Program-made: the position numbers and the translations under genes
The notes under the pieces: model-generated
What the model was told of the DNA's origin: nothing
Seen by the model: the letters and a program-made list of their open reading frames with translations, nothing else
Databases searched by the model: none
In this document: positions 1 through 11,510 of the stretch, in pieces
Layout: every line of letters starts with the position of its first letter
Position numbering within the stretch: position 1 is the stretch's first letter
Assembly (NCBI RefSeq): GCF_014839805.1
Contig: NC_051138.1
Location: 14,102,020 to 14,166,019 of the forward strand
DNA length: 64,000 nt
Reading direction: 5' to 3'
Source: Manduca sexta
Lineage: Eukaryota; Arthropoda; Insecta; Lepidoptera; Sphingidae

Positions 1-159
1 TTGACCTTTAATATTTTGTAGGATCGCAACGCAATACTACAGTAGAACTTTAAGTAGCTTTTTTGAGTTACCTTTCAACCAACTATTTATTGTTTAATAT
101 ATGTATTTGCAATGGAAAGGAGTTTATTAAACATACAAAGAAAACACAAGAAAAGAAAC

Positions 160-680
160 AACTAAATTAATAGACGCTTTGGAACGTTCTCAAAAATTAA
201 AATGGAAATGGGCGGGTCATATTGCTCGCATAATATCAGCCCTGTTTTTTATACTATGCCACTGCGGATTGATATATTTCACACACCCTCAAAATTCCTA
301 TAGAGAATTTCTCAGGAATGCAGCTTTCCTCACGATGTTATCCTTCACCGTTAAAGCAAGCAATAATTCACAAAGAATACACACATAATTATTTTTAGAA
401 AAATCAGAGGTGTGTGCCCTTGAGATTTGAACTTGCGGACATTCGTCTCGGCAGTCCGTTCCACACCCAACTAGGCCATCGCCGCTTATTGCTAGCATGA
501 ACAAGGAAAAATATACACAGAGAGTAACTACTTGGCAGAGACCAACAAATAAAAAGATAAGAGGTAGACCAAGAGAAAAATGGATTTATGAAATAAAAAT
601 AATAGCTGGAGATAATTGGATCAAAAAGTAAAAGACAGGGAAACATACAACAAAAAAGGAGGATTATTTATTATGGAATA
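160..680 (+). pseudogene. RTE-type LINE 3' end, split by a SINE
   Basis: The plus strand reads ERSQKLKWKWAGHIAR up to 231 and resumes after 498 with RVTTWQRPTNKKIRGRPREK and IAGDNW. This matches the conserved C-terminal pattern of lepidopteran RTE reverse transcriptases (KLKWQWAGHI, RGRP, KVAG-NW). The frame is interrupted by a SINE and several stops. Confidence 0.7.
232..487 (-). mobile_element. tRNA-derived SINE family A, internally deleted copy
   Basis: The tRNA head is at the right end (complement of GCGGCGATGGCCTAGTTGGG with B-box GGTTCAAATC) and the tail is CAGGGCTGATATTA on the minus strand. About 60 bases present in other copies are missing near the tail. The 11-base duplication ATTGCTCGCAT / ATTGCTAGCAT (221-231, 488-498) flanks it, with one mismatch. 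Confidence 0.85.
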
Positions 681-1099
681 AAGAGGCTATAATAATAATA
701 TGTATTTGTGTGTACGTTTCAAAGCCACGCCACCGATACAGTCTCACTATAATATATTTTGGATACTTTGAAACTGGTCCAGCAATATATTATATCTTAC
801 TCCTACGCCCTCGCCGTCCGGTCGGCATGCTTTACTCGTGGTTCATCGAGCGCACGAAGGTCAAGGGAAATTACATCTTATCACCATATTATATAATATA
901 GATGACATATTATCGTTGTGTTTCAAAAAGCGATATATGCGACACCTTTGACATATTACGTATTAATTAGTGAGATAATAATATTCATTTGCGAATAATA
1001 TTTAATAAATACGTATTTTCTGTTATTGTAAGTAATAATATTACAAGTATTATCTATCTGTAAGTCGGTAAGGTTTCCGCGTAATATACATGTGTACAC
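641..1099. other. AT-rich stretch, no gene recognised
   Basis: The first bases continue the degenerate RTE tail. The remainder is AT-rich with no recognised repeat or motif. Confidence 0.5.
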
Positions 1100-1593
1100 G
1101 CAATGACGTTTTACAAATAGACGCGTCATACACTAACAAAATTGCACATAAAAACGGCGCACTATACACTATAGTCACATACCTATACATATAAATTACA
1201 AATTGGCTCGAAGAAGGAATACAAAGATTAGGCATACGTTCATTAGAAAAGGATATATATACATCGACAGTTACAGCTCGCATTGATACGTCACGAGCGT
1301 GGACCGCCGTCGCCATGACAGTCGAATGCATTTATTAGTTAAAAAATAAGTTAATAGTGTATGCTTATTACTAACGTATGAAGTAAAACATTTTTTTAAT
1401 CCACAGTTAAAGTATAATTTGTACATCGTCTAAAACCACAGGAAGGCATTTTTATTTATCAAAATACTAAAAGTTGTAAGCCGACTAGCCGCGACAGTGG
1501 TTGGAGGTTGACTACGTGAATGTCGGGCAATTACCTTACTTTCTTCTTTCCAATATTGAGCTCAGACAACGTATCTATGTAATAAAAACATCT
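1100..1593. repeat. Dispersed repeat, copy 1 of 2
   Basis: Shares long blocks with 12349-12793, from TTTTACAAATAGACGCGTCA through GTTGTAAGCCGACTAGCCGC to TCTATGTAATAAAAACAT. It differs by indels and substitutions. No coding capacity or terminal repeats recognised; family unknown to me. Confidence 0.7.
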
Positions 1594-2449
1594 TAGTGTA
1601 CACGCCTTTTTTTTTTGACGAACGCCATGTTTTTCATCTGGGGGAATGTACTCGCCTTTAGGTAACCGCTATACAATCTTTTTTTTGCGTTTAAGCACAG
1701 ACTTAAGATCGATAGTTTCCTACTGATTTATTAATATTAGATTTGACAGAGGATTGTAAAGATCCTGCTTGTGCAGGCTGATTTGCGAAATCCTTCTTGT
1801 TTTATATTTTTGCAATTTAAAAATATTACTATATAACAACGTATATAGGTATACAGTAGTGATGTTATCAGAAACCCTTCTGAACAATCTCTTGAAGAAA
1901 TATTCAGCCCTGAAAATACTCAACTGTTGTTAAAACCCTTTGAGAATTAAAAATCCCAAACAAAAACATATATATAAAAAACATACTTAATGTATAAGAA
2001 ACATTTTCCGTTAACTTCCCCATAGAACAACATGACAACTTTAACTATACATAAATTTAACAGAATTTTTCAAATCTATCTATTGTACAGAGGGGGTCAT
2101 TGTCCCTACTTAAAATACTGTTACATCTTAATACGTTTAAGAAAATGTTAATCTCTGAACTTTGTGAGATATTCACCGGTTATTGTAACCGTTATCTCTG
2201 ATCTAGGCCATGTAAATAAACAAAAATGCCATTGAGCCAAGTTCAACGACTCGCCTTGAATCATGACAGATCATAAACCGATGCTGCGGTTAAGTTTTTT
2301 TAAAGATTACATTACGTTTGTTAGCCTAGCAAGGCTTCGGCTTTAGGCTCGCAACTGTGCTGATTATATTTATACAAATAGCTTGGATGTAGTAGTTCTT
2401 TTTTTCTAGAAATCTTGCGTTAACCTTTTGAAGAAAAGTTACTCCGTGT
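1594..2449. other. Intergenic, no gene seen
   Basis: AT-rich. At 2317-2345 it resembles the 3' part of the retroposed insert at 37158 (GTTTGTTAGCCTAGCAAGG). Nothing else is recognised. Confidence 0.5.
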
Positions 2450-2933
2450 ACCCGGAATTCATCCCCTTCGAGCCAAATTACGGCCACGGTGGCCAATCCC
2501 AACGGAAATCAGCCAAGTACGTAAATATGACAGTTTCTTCACCCTCATCGTCCGGTAGGACGCAATTCCATGTGCGCGGAGAGAGATCTGGCGGGCAATT
2601 CTAATTTGCCTTTATTCCGCAACGAAATTAATCAAATAGAAAGATAGGGAGGAGTTGGAAATATTAATTGTCCACTTACCTCCATAGCAAAGCGGGAGAC
2701 ATAATAATGAACTAAGGAATCATTCTAACCACAACTATGGTAGTATAAGTATCCGAGGCATGGGAGTATCACACCGCCAACGTCGTGACTCCGAGCTGCG
2801 TCTGAGTGATTTTAAGATGGAGAAACCCAGGCAAATAGTTTTGGCCTGATCCGGGATTTTAACCCAGGACCTCAGTACGCTATTCGTATTCGTACCACGT
2901 ACGCATTACAACTGTATTACCGAGGCAGTCAAG
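2450..2933 (-). mobile_element. tRNA-derived SINE family C, interrupted copy
   Basis: The minus strand reads a tRNA-like B-box region (CTGGGTTAAAATCCC, 2858-2876 region), then GTTTCTCCATCTTAAAATCA, GGTGTGATACTCCCATGCCT and a tail with GGCCACCGTGGCCGTAATTT. It parallels 15660-15995 and 58921-59215. About 150 bases (2600-2752) of unrelated DNA interrupt it. Confidence 0.7.
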
Positions 2934-2959
2934 CCTGATATAATATGGTAGTGTTTTTA

Positions 2960-3221
2960 CATACATACATACATAACATCACGCATTTATCCCCGAAGGG
3001 GTATGCAGAGGCGCAACTAGGGCACCCACTTTTCGCCAAGTATGTTCCGTCCCATGATGTGATAGGGGGCGAGCCTATCGCCATATCGGGCACTAATTCC
3101 AGACTCCGGGCTTATACTGAGCAGAAAAACCCAAATATCACTTTGCCCGACCCGGGATTCGAACCCAGGACCTCAGAGCGCTATTGTACCGAACATGCAA
3201 TACAACTACGCCACCGAGGCA
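2960..3221 (-). mobile_element. tRNA-derived SINE family B, intact young copy
   Basis: The tRNA head is at the right (complement of CTGCCTCGGTGGCGTAGTTG with B-box GGTTCGAATCCC) and an (ATGT)n tail is at the left. A perfect 13-base target-site duplication, GGTAGTGTTTTTA, lies at 2947-2959 and 3222-3234. Nearly identical to the copy at 27843-28115. Confidence 0.88.
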
Positions 3222-3452
3222 GGTAGTGTTTTTATCGGCCCAGATATCACCTCTGTATAGAAGTGTAACACGCTATAGTGGCCTAAGAAGTGTCGCGTTC
3301 CGGGATCAGCTCGTGTATAACTATGATTATATTATTATGATTTCGATCAGGCTATTATATTTGTAAACTGACGAAGCATAATCAATAATCATCTCTCGTC
3401 GGTCGAAACTCTAACTGGGTGCCATTTCGCTTACCATAAGATGCAGTGGAAT
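3222..3452 (-). repeat. Family G repeat, copy interrupted by a SINE
   Basis: Matches the block seen at 50840-51060 and 57605-57840: complement of GGCCACTATGGCGGG, a GTGTCGCGTTCCGGGATCAG block, ATCATCTCTCGTCGG and a terminal GATGCAGTGG. The family B SINE lies at its left edge. Confidence 0.6.
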
Positions 3453-5694
3453 CCCCTTACCATGCCCTTAAAAAATTTTTTAGAATTAACTGAAACGGAA
3501 TTATCGAAAGTGCGTATTTACGTTTCAATAAACATGCCAACATTTCTTAAACTTTCACACGTTGTTCATACAAATGCAATAATTTGTGTAGATATATGTA
3601 TATATTTATATACATTATATGTATGTATGTACCTTTGCATTTCCCAGGGGTCAAGCGAGTGTCCGTGTTAAGTGTCATTAAAATGCGATCAATTATCATA
3701 ACGACCGCGGTCGATGTGGCTCACAGTAGATACTAGGCAAACGCATAATATATGCTATTTTATATGTACATTTTACTAACATTTTTATTAAGTTTACCAA
3801 AAATTTACATTATATAAAATCTTACACGAAATCCGCGATCATAACTCAGCAAAAAATAAATACTATATACGCCTTTCATACGAGAAAGAGACGCAATACT
3901 ATCTTTTGACGTCATCAAGAATACAATGCGCGCAAAAATGTGCGCGCTGTCCCCACTATGAAGCCATTCTTGCACATTACAATATTGGAAATATCCTACC
4001 CCATTTTTAACTTAATTTATTGCAGTTTTCTTATTCGTATTATTTGCTATAACGTATAGAATAATTGATAAAATAACATAGTCAAGTAGCCTATTACCAC
4101 GTATCAGAATTGACAACATTATAAAATTTTACGTGCCTAAAAAAAAGCTTGATGACGTCATTCATGTACGATTGTATAAATTAGTGTTTTTGGCCCTACA
4201 AGAAAACAACATTCAAAGTAAAATCATGAATGAATATATTTATATTTAAAAAAAATAATAATGGAAATATTTTTTTAGACAAAAATATAGTGTAAAAATG
4301 AACTAGTTTCATGAAATATAAAAATTTGAGTAGGTTGAAAAAATGAAATGTTGTCAATTGTGACTGACAGTCATAATTACGCCTTTTTACTTGTCACTTG
4401 TTACATCTCTGCCTACCCGTTTAGATAACAAACATGGGCTGTAAACAAAGTTAAAAGATGTTTCTTTAAAAATACATATATACATCATTTTATTTCTTCT
4501 TCCCTGCCAGCCCGAGCTGGCTTCTTTGTTTACTATATTTTTCATTTAATTTATTTTCAATATAAATTGTGTTTGTTTATATAAGCTAATTTAATTAAGT
4601 AATAATTAAATATTCTCGTGTAAGTATAGTAGAACTATGTTCGCCTACGTGATGAATAAAGAATTTTATTTTATTTCTTTTATTTATTTAAAACATCGTA
4701 TAATATATCTCATCGTCGTTTACTTTTTTGCTGCGGAAGTCATTTATACTGTTTTTGCGTTAAGATTATATTTTAACCTTCACATTAAAAAAATACATTT
4801 GAAGTTAGATTATCTAACTACTAGTTGCCACAATATGAACTCGTCGGATATTGCTTTAATAAATTTAAAACTAGCCTTTACTAGTCGCTATGCTCATATA
4901 AAATCTCTTTTTAAATGTAACAGATTAAACGTCAGAAAGTGAGTTCTTGATAAGAAATGAAAGTTGCGTAAAATCGTTTAGCAGCCCAAATAATTCACCG
5001 ACAATTGCAATTAGATCAAATCAAACTCAAATTAATTAATACCTACTATATTGGTAATCTGGGGATCTAGATAGATCTGATTAATTTCCGCCAATAACCA
5101 TATAAGATGCGATAGATTTCACGACAATTTATGATTAACATTTTCGTCGCATGAATATTTTCGCCATTTTAAAGCGACTTGGGCAATCTCATATTGTCCC
5201 TTATTCAATAACCCGATCGTACTGCGAATAAACTAAATGCAATGACCGAGGAGTTACCAACTTATTCAAATTCAAGGTGACAATTTTAAGTGTCTTGTTT
5301 TTTTAATATCGCATAATCAGGCAAACAAGTAAGCGATTCTTTTTCAAGGCACAGTAAAGTGACCATATAGCACTTGATAGTAATAAGTAGGATTAAAATA
5401 ATGTCGACTGACGAGAGACGATTTCCACCCGCTGGTCGAAACAATTATGCCGGCCTGTTTGTTTGGTGTTCAGTGATTTCCATTGCTGGTAAACACAAAA
5501 TACAAGGATAATTCATTGCCGACTGTAAGGAAAAAATTTGAAGAGAAGAGCACCAAGGAATAGAATTGGTTGAATCCAGGCCACTTCCAACCGGTCGGTG
5601 TGATAATCTTTAAAGCAATGCTATGTTTAACATCGTTTAACTTAAGATGATGATCATGAAAGAACGCGAGATCATTAGTGCACAAACATCACGA
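3453..5694. other. Intergenic; partly a repeat shared with 11300-11510
   Basis: From about 4146 (GCTTGATGACGTCATTC) to 4420 it parallels 11300-11510 (TTCATRAAATATAAA, TTGAGTAKGTTGAAAAAATG). A 101-residue open frame at 4637-4942 is AT-rich and unlike any family I know. 5340-5470 resembles a decayed family G repeat. Confidence 0.5.
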
Positions 5695-6180
5695 CCTAAT
5701 CCTTGAACGGGTAGGCACGGGTGTAACCGAGCCAGCATTTTTAATTTTGTGTGCTCAGTTCCATGATGTGATAAAAAGTGACTTATAGACATATCGTTCA
5801 CAAATACCAGACTCCAGGCCCATACTGAGCAGCAAAATCCAATATCAATGCACGAGCTGGGAACTCAGAGGAATGTCATAAGGCGGACGCAATACAACTA
5901 TACTACCAACGCAGAGATTTAGAACCTAGACATTTTTCATATTTTTAATAATCGAATTCCGGGGTGCTCCAGGGTAATCTCCGTAATTTGTACACTTTAG
6001 TAAATGATTTATTATGTTTACACGAATGTTAGATATTGAAATAAAACTATTTTTTTGGATTTCATTCCTCCCCGTGACCATGCAGGCTGCGAAGTATTCG
6101 AAACATGGGGAGAAAATTATAACATAAAAAATAATACCGCTTTCAAAAACCACTAAAAACAAAATTAAATAACATTACTT
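5695..6180. repeat. Decayed SINE family B and fold-back family H fragments
   Basis: 5705-5910 keeps CCATGATGTGATA, GACTCCAGGCCCATACTGAGC and a decayed head, as in family B. 5930-6165 has GCAGGCTGCGAAGTATTCGA and GGGAGAAAATTATAACATAA, as in family H at 18080-18275. Confidence 0.5.
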
Positions 6181-6574
6181 ATAGTTGTTACTAATTCTAA
6201 AAAAAAAATATGGTCGGTGGACCACACGGAAAGCACCATCTTTGAAATAAGTAAAAAAAGAATCATCAAAATCGGTTCACCCAATCAATAGCTCTGAGGT
6301 AACAAACAAAAGAAAAAAATACAGTCGGATTGAAAACCTCCTCTTTTTTTTAAATCGGTTAAAAACAAAGATTTTCAACACAATGTAACATTCGAAAGAT
6401 ATTTTTTTTTTTTATTTTAGGAAAAACCAGGAACCGAAATATAAAATACATAGTTATTGTCTTACTTCACCTTTAACCCGTATTTATGTTTTTGTATAGA
6501 GAATAATGTTAGGTTTTTATTAAACGTTTTTTGAAGTTGTCATTTTTGATTTGCAACAACTATTATTTTAGTAA

Positions 6575-7212
6575 TCTATACTATTATATAAAGCTGAAGA
6601 GTTTGTTTGTTTGTTTGTTTGTTTGCACGCGCTAATCTCAGGAACTACCAGTCCAAACTGAAAAATTATTTTTGCGTTGGATAGCCCTTTGTTCGTGGAG
6701 TGCTATAGGCTATATATCATCACGCTATACCCAATAGGAGCGGAGCAGTAATGGCTAATCTCAGGAACTACCAGTCCAAACTGAAAAATTATTTTTGCGT
6801 TGGATAGCCCTTTGTTCGTGGAGTGCTATAGGCTATATATCATCACGCTATGACCAATAGGAGCGGAGCAGTAATGAAACATGTTGCAAAATCGGGGACA
6901 ATTTATTAGTTTTGAGAGCTTCCGTTGCGTGCGCTGCGTATACGGTTAAAGTTATGCAACAATGATGTATGACCGGATTGTTCCTCTTAAAAAGTGTTAA
7001 AAAATATAGTATAAAACTAAGTCCTCCACTGCATCTGTCTGCCTGAACGTGTTAAACTCAAAAACTACCCAACGTATTAAGATGAAATTTGGTATGGACA
7101 CAGTTTGAGACCCTGGGAAGAACGTAGGCTCCCGGGAAACTACTACTTTTATAACGGAAAACTTTAGCCTGAAAAACTTTATAACGCGGGCGGAGCCGCG
7201 GGCAAAAGCTAG
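6575..7212 (+). mobile_element. Helitron-like element with internal tandem duplication
   Basis: Begins TCTATACTATTATATAAAGC after an A and ends CAAAAGCTAG before a T. A GC hairpin (CGCGG 7185-7189 / CCGCG 7196-7200) lies 8 bases before CTAG. A-to-T insertion, 5' TC and hairpin plus CTAG are Helitron hallmarks. 6631-6753 is repeated at 6754-6876, nearly identical. Non-autonomous, no open frame. (GTTT)n at 6601-6624. Confidence 0.8.
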
Positions 7213-7459
7213 TACTTAATAAAATTATCCAAGTTTTAAAAAATGGCAAATTGATGTATAATTTTATATTAAAGAATTATAATAACTTAATAATTATTAA
7301 AATCCTATCATATATGAATCCTGTATACTTGAATTCAAATGTGACATGACGTCTCCATGTTAAAAATACTTAGAATTAATATGAACATATCAATTCTGGC
7401 TTACATTTGCCTTTAACTTATTCAAAAGAGGATTAGGATTGCAAGAAAACTTGACGACA

Positions 7460-7875
7460 AACGACCCGTAATATTAGCATGGTAACAATCGTGGACGCTC
7501 ACAGTACGTCTGGTCCAACAGTACAAAATCGCTCAGCGAGCTATGTAACATGCTATGCCCGAAGTCTCTCTGAAGAATATACTTCGTAACGATGTCATCA
7601 GTCAGAGAACCAATGTCGCCGACATAGCACACAGGATTAGCAAACTGAAGTGGTAGTGGGCAGGGCATATCTATCGAAGAACCAATAACAGATGGGGTAA
7701 ACGAGTTCTTGAGTGGAGACCACGGCTCGGCAAACGTAGTGTAGAACGCCCTCCAGCTAGGTGGAATGACGATCTGCGAAAGGTCGCTGGTAAGAACTGG
7801 ATGTGACAGGCCGAAGACAGTGTAAAACTACGCGTATTAAAGGAGGCCTATGTCCAGCAGTGGACAAAGATATAT
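7460..7875 (+). pseudogene. RTE-type LINE 3' end, decayed
   Basis: Plus-strand frames with frameshifts read AMLCPKSL, then HRISKLKW-WAGHI, RTNNRWGKRVLEWRPRLGK, RWNDDLRKVAGKNWM and a final EAYVQQWTK. This is the C-terminal signature of lepidopteran RTE elements. 5'-truncated with stops. Confidence 0.8.
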
Positions 7876-8496
7876 GCTGAAGATAGAAGTTAGAACAATC
7901 ACCGCAAGCTGACTTCTGTTTTCAAAATCAATTCAGGTTTTTAAACTAAAATAAGTGGCATAAGTATATGACGTCTAATCGCATAGATACGTCCATATAT
8001 ACGCCTGGCAACAAGTTGCACTGTGGCAACACAAATACTACATTACCACTCTCCAGCAAGCACGCGCACGCGCATCTTGCCGTTATTGTGACTTATATTT
8101 AAACGAATAATAAAGTAACAACCTTAAACTGACATTAAAGACTCATATGTGCATCCACAAGTATGTCGTCCAAGTAACCGAATGGCGAATTTTGCTTTCC
8201 TGTTTCTTTTTCGTACTATTACTAGTCTACTCAGTACATAGAATCACTCATTTCTTTAAAAAATCTAAAAAAATTAAGGAGTTGCTGCCACTTCGCTGTC
8301 TTCTTCACAATGTAGCCGCAGTCTTAGGATACAACACATGTGCATTATGATGAATTCTTTGTGCCATTGCGAGCAGCATGATATCACGAGGTATCTGTTT
8401 ACATGTTTGCTGTTTTCCTCTATGAATCATTTACTCATATGTGAACATCAAAGTCGTTTTATAGTATAGACATAACTACAAGATATTGCGCTTTAA
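7876..8496. other. Intergenic, nothing recognised
   Basis: AT-rich. A 67-residue frame at 8147-8350 has one hydrophobic stretch but no family resemblance or context. Confidence 0.45.
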
Positions 8497-8864
8497 AGGA
8501 ACAAAGCTGAAGAGTTTGTTTGTTGGAATGCCTTAATCTCAGGAATTACTGGTTCGAATAAAAAAGTTGTTTTATATAGCTCATTTATCGAGGAAGACTA
8601 TATAAACTCACGCTATGATCAAAAGAAGCGGAGCATCAATGAAACATTTGCAAAAACGAGGATAATTTTATCTTTTTGGGAGCTTCTGTTGCGTGCGCCA
8701 CGTAAACAGACTTACTGAACAATCACGTATGAAGAAATTGTTCCTTTTAGAAAGTCCTAATAAATATGTTTTAAAACAAAGTTCTTCTATCTGCCTCTCT
8801 GAACACGGTAAACTCAAAAAGTATCCCGGAAAACTTTACCGGGCAAAGCCGCAAGCAAAAGCTA
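8497..8864 (+). mobile_element. Decayed Helitron-like copy
   Basis: Opens AAAGCTGAAGAGTTTGTTTG, keeps CACGCTATGATCAAAAGAAGC and ends GGGCAAAGCCGCAAGCAAAA-GCTAT, where CTAG is expected. Same family as 6575-7212. Confidence 0.65.
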
Positions 8865-9369
8865 TTAATTATAATAAATTAATCTTCTTAGAGAGACTTA
8901 TAAGTGTTCGGGTAAGATCGGATACGGAGTAAGTTCATATTACGAAAAAATACTACATATAAATATATAATACCATTTCAAATCGTGAAGTATCCGCTTT
9001 GCCAAACACGACGGCCTTTGTTTATGACTCGGGCTTCTCAGCTTATAAGAATGTAAGTAGTTGTATGTATTTTATAGTTGTATAGTCCATTCTTTATGTT
9101 TTTTATGTCACTATAAGTCAGGCATTTGTATGCGCCTCTATCCCACGTAAGTGTTTCAAAATAAAAATAATCAAATTTAAATGTAACATATGTTATAGTA
9201 CAGTACAGATTTTTATTCGTAATATTGTTTGATACGAGACTTCTGTGAATTATTTCAACAAACTTAAAAACGTTACATTAATGTAAGTATATATAAAAAA
9301 AAACAAAAAAAGAGTACAAGATTATAAAAAGAAATACAAATTCACACAATGTTGATTAATTAAATGTTT

Positions 9370-9682
9370 ATAATATCAGCCCTGTATTATATACTTGCCC
9401 ACTGCTGAGCACGGGCCTCCTCTACTACTGAGGGGATTAGGCCTTAGTCCACCACGCTGGCCTAGTGCGGATTGGTAGACTTCACACACCTTCGAAATTC
9501 CTATAGAGAACTTCTCAGATGTGCAGGTTTCCTCACGATGTTTTCCTTCACCGTTAAAGCGAACGATAAATTCACAAAGAATACACACATGATTTTTTAG
9601 AAAAGAGGTGTGTGCCCTTAGGATTTGAACCTGCGGACATTCGTCTTGGCAGTCCGTTCCACACCCAACTAGGCTATCGCGC
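9370..9682 (-). mobile_element. SINE family A copy
   Basis: Near full length: tail CAGGGCTGATATTAT at the left, body GAGGAGGCCCGTGCTCAGCA, GGTGAAGGAAAACATCGTGA, B-box GGTTCAAATCC and truncated head GCGCGATAGCCTAGTTGGG at the right. A 111-residue open frame across it is not a gene. Confidence 0.85.
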
Positions 9683-9724
9683 TTTTTTCGCGCTAAATAA
9701 ATGTTTACCACCTTGAAAAATTAC

Positions 9725-9790
9725 AAAAAAAGACTTTTTAACTTTCGTGTACACAAACGTGTGTACACGAAAGCTAAAAAGTCTTTTTTT
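9725..9790. repeat. 30-base inverted repeat with 6-base spacer
   Basis: 9725-9754 and 9761-9790 are reverse complements with one mismatch (core ACTTTCGTGTACAC / GTGTACACGAAAG). A third partial unit, ACGTGTGTACACGAAAGTTA, follows at 9793-9812. Confidence 0.85.
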
Positions 9791-9837
9791 AAACGTGTGT
9801 ACACGAAAGTTAAAATGCTTGATGACGTCACACATAA

Positions 9838-11100
9838 AGTCAGTCGGGGGAAGTGCGCCATAAAATTTTCATAGCTGGATTCAATGTAAAATAATTTCTT
9901 TTTGTGCTGACTTAAGAATGTAATTTTATTAATTTAAGAATATTTGGTATTTTGTGATAACAACCTATAGCCATTCAAGGAAATCGGACCATAAATTAAT
10001 AATATTTTGCTCAAAGTAAAAAAAATGGTAGAAGGCGCACTTGCCTCTGGAAATGGGGTAAGTGCGCCTGTGTAAAAAAACGCCAATATGAAACATTATA
10101 AAAAAAAAACTCATTTTAGTCCATAGAGAAATAAGTTTTACTCGCATTGCTCTTGGATAATTTTTAATCACTCAATATTATAACAAACTATGGCTGTCAA
10201 ATCAAATTCGGGGTAAGTGCGCCATATATTTGTAAATCAGGGCTTCAAAACATTTTAGAATTTTTTTTTTGCTATATTCGGGTAGGTATTAATATTAGAG
10301 TTTTGTGCGCGGATATGTTGGAATAAAAAACAGGTAGCCCTAATACAAAATCCATTTTATTTCTAAAAACTAAAAAAATCGTACAAAAATGTAGGAATTA
10401 ACAATTTTGATTGCCTTATAACTCAATTACTTAGAATTTGGCCTTATGACATTTAATATGTTTAAGCTTCATTATACCCAGATAACGTGCCTGATCGAAC
10501 AGTTGCAACCTTGTCACGTAAAGTTGCTCTAGACCAAGGTATTTCATTTTTTCTTTTGTAAAAACGAATTAACTAATTCGCCATTTTATTTAAGTCGGCT
10601 CACAACAACATACAATATAACATTTTAATAATAATAATTCATATTAGTAAAACATATTTTCAAAAAAGTTCAGGGGCAAGTGCGCCATACGACTAGTAAC
10701 TGTGGCGCACTTGCCCTACTTGACAATTTTGAGATACATTTTTTCGCATTGCTAAAAAATCCTTTATTTTAGTATATATAAATAAAATTCAGGCAGGAAG
10801 TTAAAATAAAAGGTTTAAACTATGTACTCACCTTACTGGTTTACAGAAATATGTTAAATATCTTAAAATATTTGAAGTTATCTTTCACGGGGTCATCTCT
10901 GTTTACAGGTCTAAATAACACTTAAAATAAAATGGCGAATAAATCGTATTAAAATGAACAGAGCCATTTATGGTTTTTAGTGGAACTGTATTTCAGTTAG
11001 TAGCATAGATATAAGATTGCGGTAATTGTATAACATCAATAGTTTTCGATTTTTTTAGGGTAGGTGCACTTACCCCGTCGGCGCACTTGCCCCACCTGAC
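9838..11100. mobile_element. Non-autonomous DNA transposon with subterminal repeats
   Basis: The ends are inverted: left GTCAGTCGGGGGAAGTGCGCC, right complement GTCAGGTGGGGCAAGTGCGCC. The core motif recurs on the plus strand at 9846, 10055, 10210 and 10673 and on the minus strand at 10034, 10703, 11062 and 11079. Plus copies cluster left and minus copies right, as subterminal transposase sites would. No open frame. A target-site duplication is not obvious. Confidence 0.6.
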
Positions 11101-11299
11101 CTTACGCTTGAATGAAATAGTTCCTTAGTTCACCTTACTATTTATATTAAAAAACTAAGACAGTGTCATTTGTCAATGTCTAATGTCAATATTAGGTACA
11201 AAAGATACGTCACAACTTTCAAAGAGAGAGATAGGAACAAAAAAAACTGTCACTTGACTTCTTTTTTACTACAAAGCAAAGGTCATTGCGTCTTGAACC

Positions 11300-11510
11300 G
11301 TATATGTGACGTCATTTGGTGCTTACGTCGTTTTAGAATAAAACAAAATTCAAAGTGAAAATTATCAATGAAAATATGTGAGTTTTGAAAAACGAAAATA
11401 ATGGGTCTCATAATTTTAGATCTAGTTTCATAAAATATAAACATTTGAGTATGTTGAAAAAATGAAATGTCAATTACGCTTTCTTTAATGTCAATCTGGA
11501 CCAAACAATG
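11300..11510. repeat. Repeat shared with 4146-4420
   Basis: TGACGTCATT, CAAAATTCAAAGTGAAAATT and TTGAGTATGTTGAAAAAATG parallel the earlier block in the same order. Family not recognised. Confidence 0.5.

Noticed and set aside
2945..3226. 93-codon plus frame, similar to 27828-28124
   Set aside because: Both lie in SINE B copies; similarity reflects the repeat, not a conserved protein.
4637..4942. 101-codon plus-strand open frame with hydrophobic stretch
   Set aside because: Very AT-rich, no family resemblance, no promoter or splice context; expected by chance in such DNA.
6601..6624. GTTT tandem repeats as a CRISPR or satellite array
   Set aside because: A short microsatellite within a Helitron-like element; no spacers.
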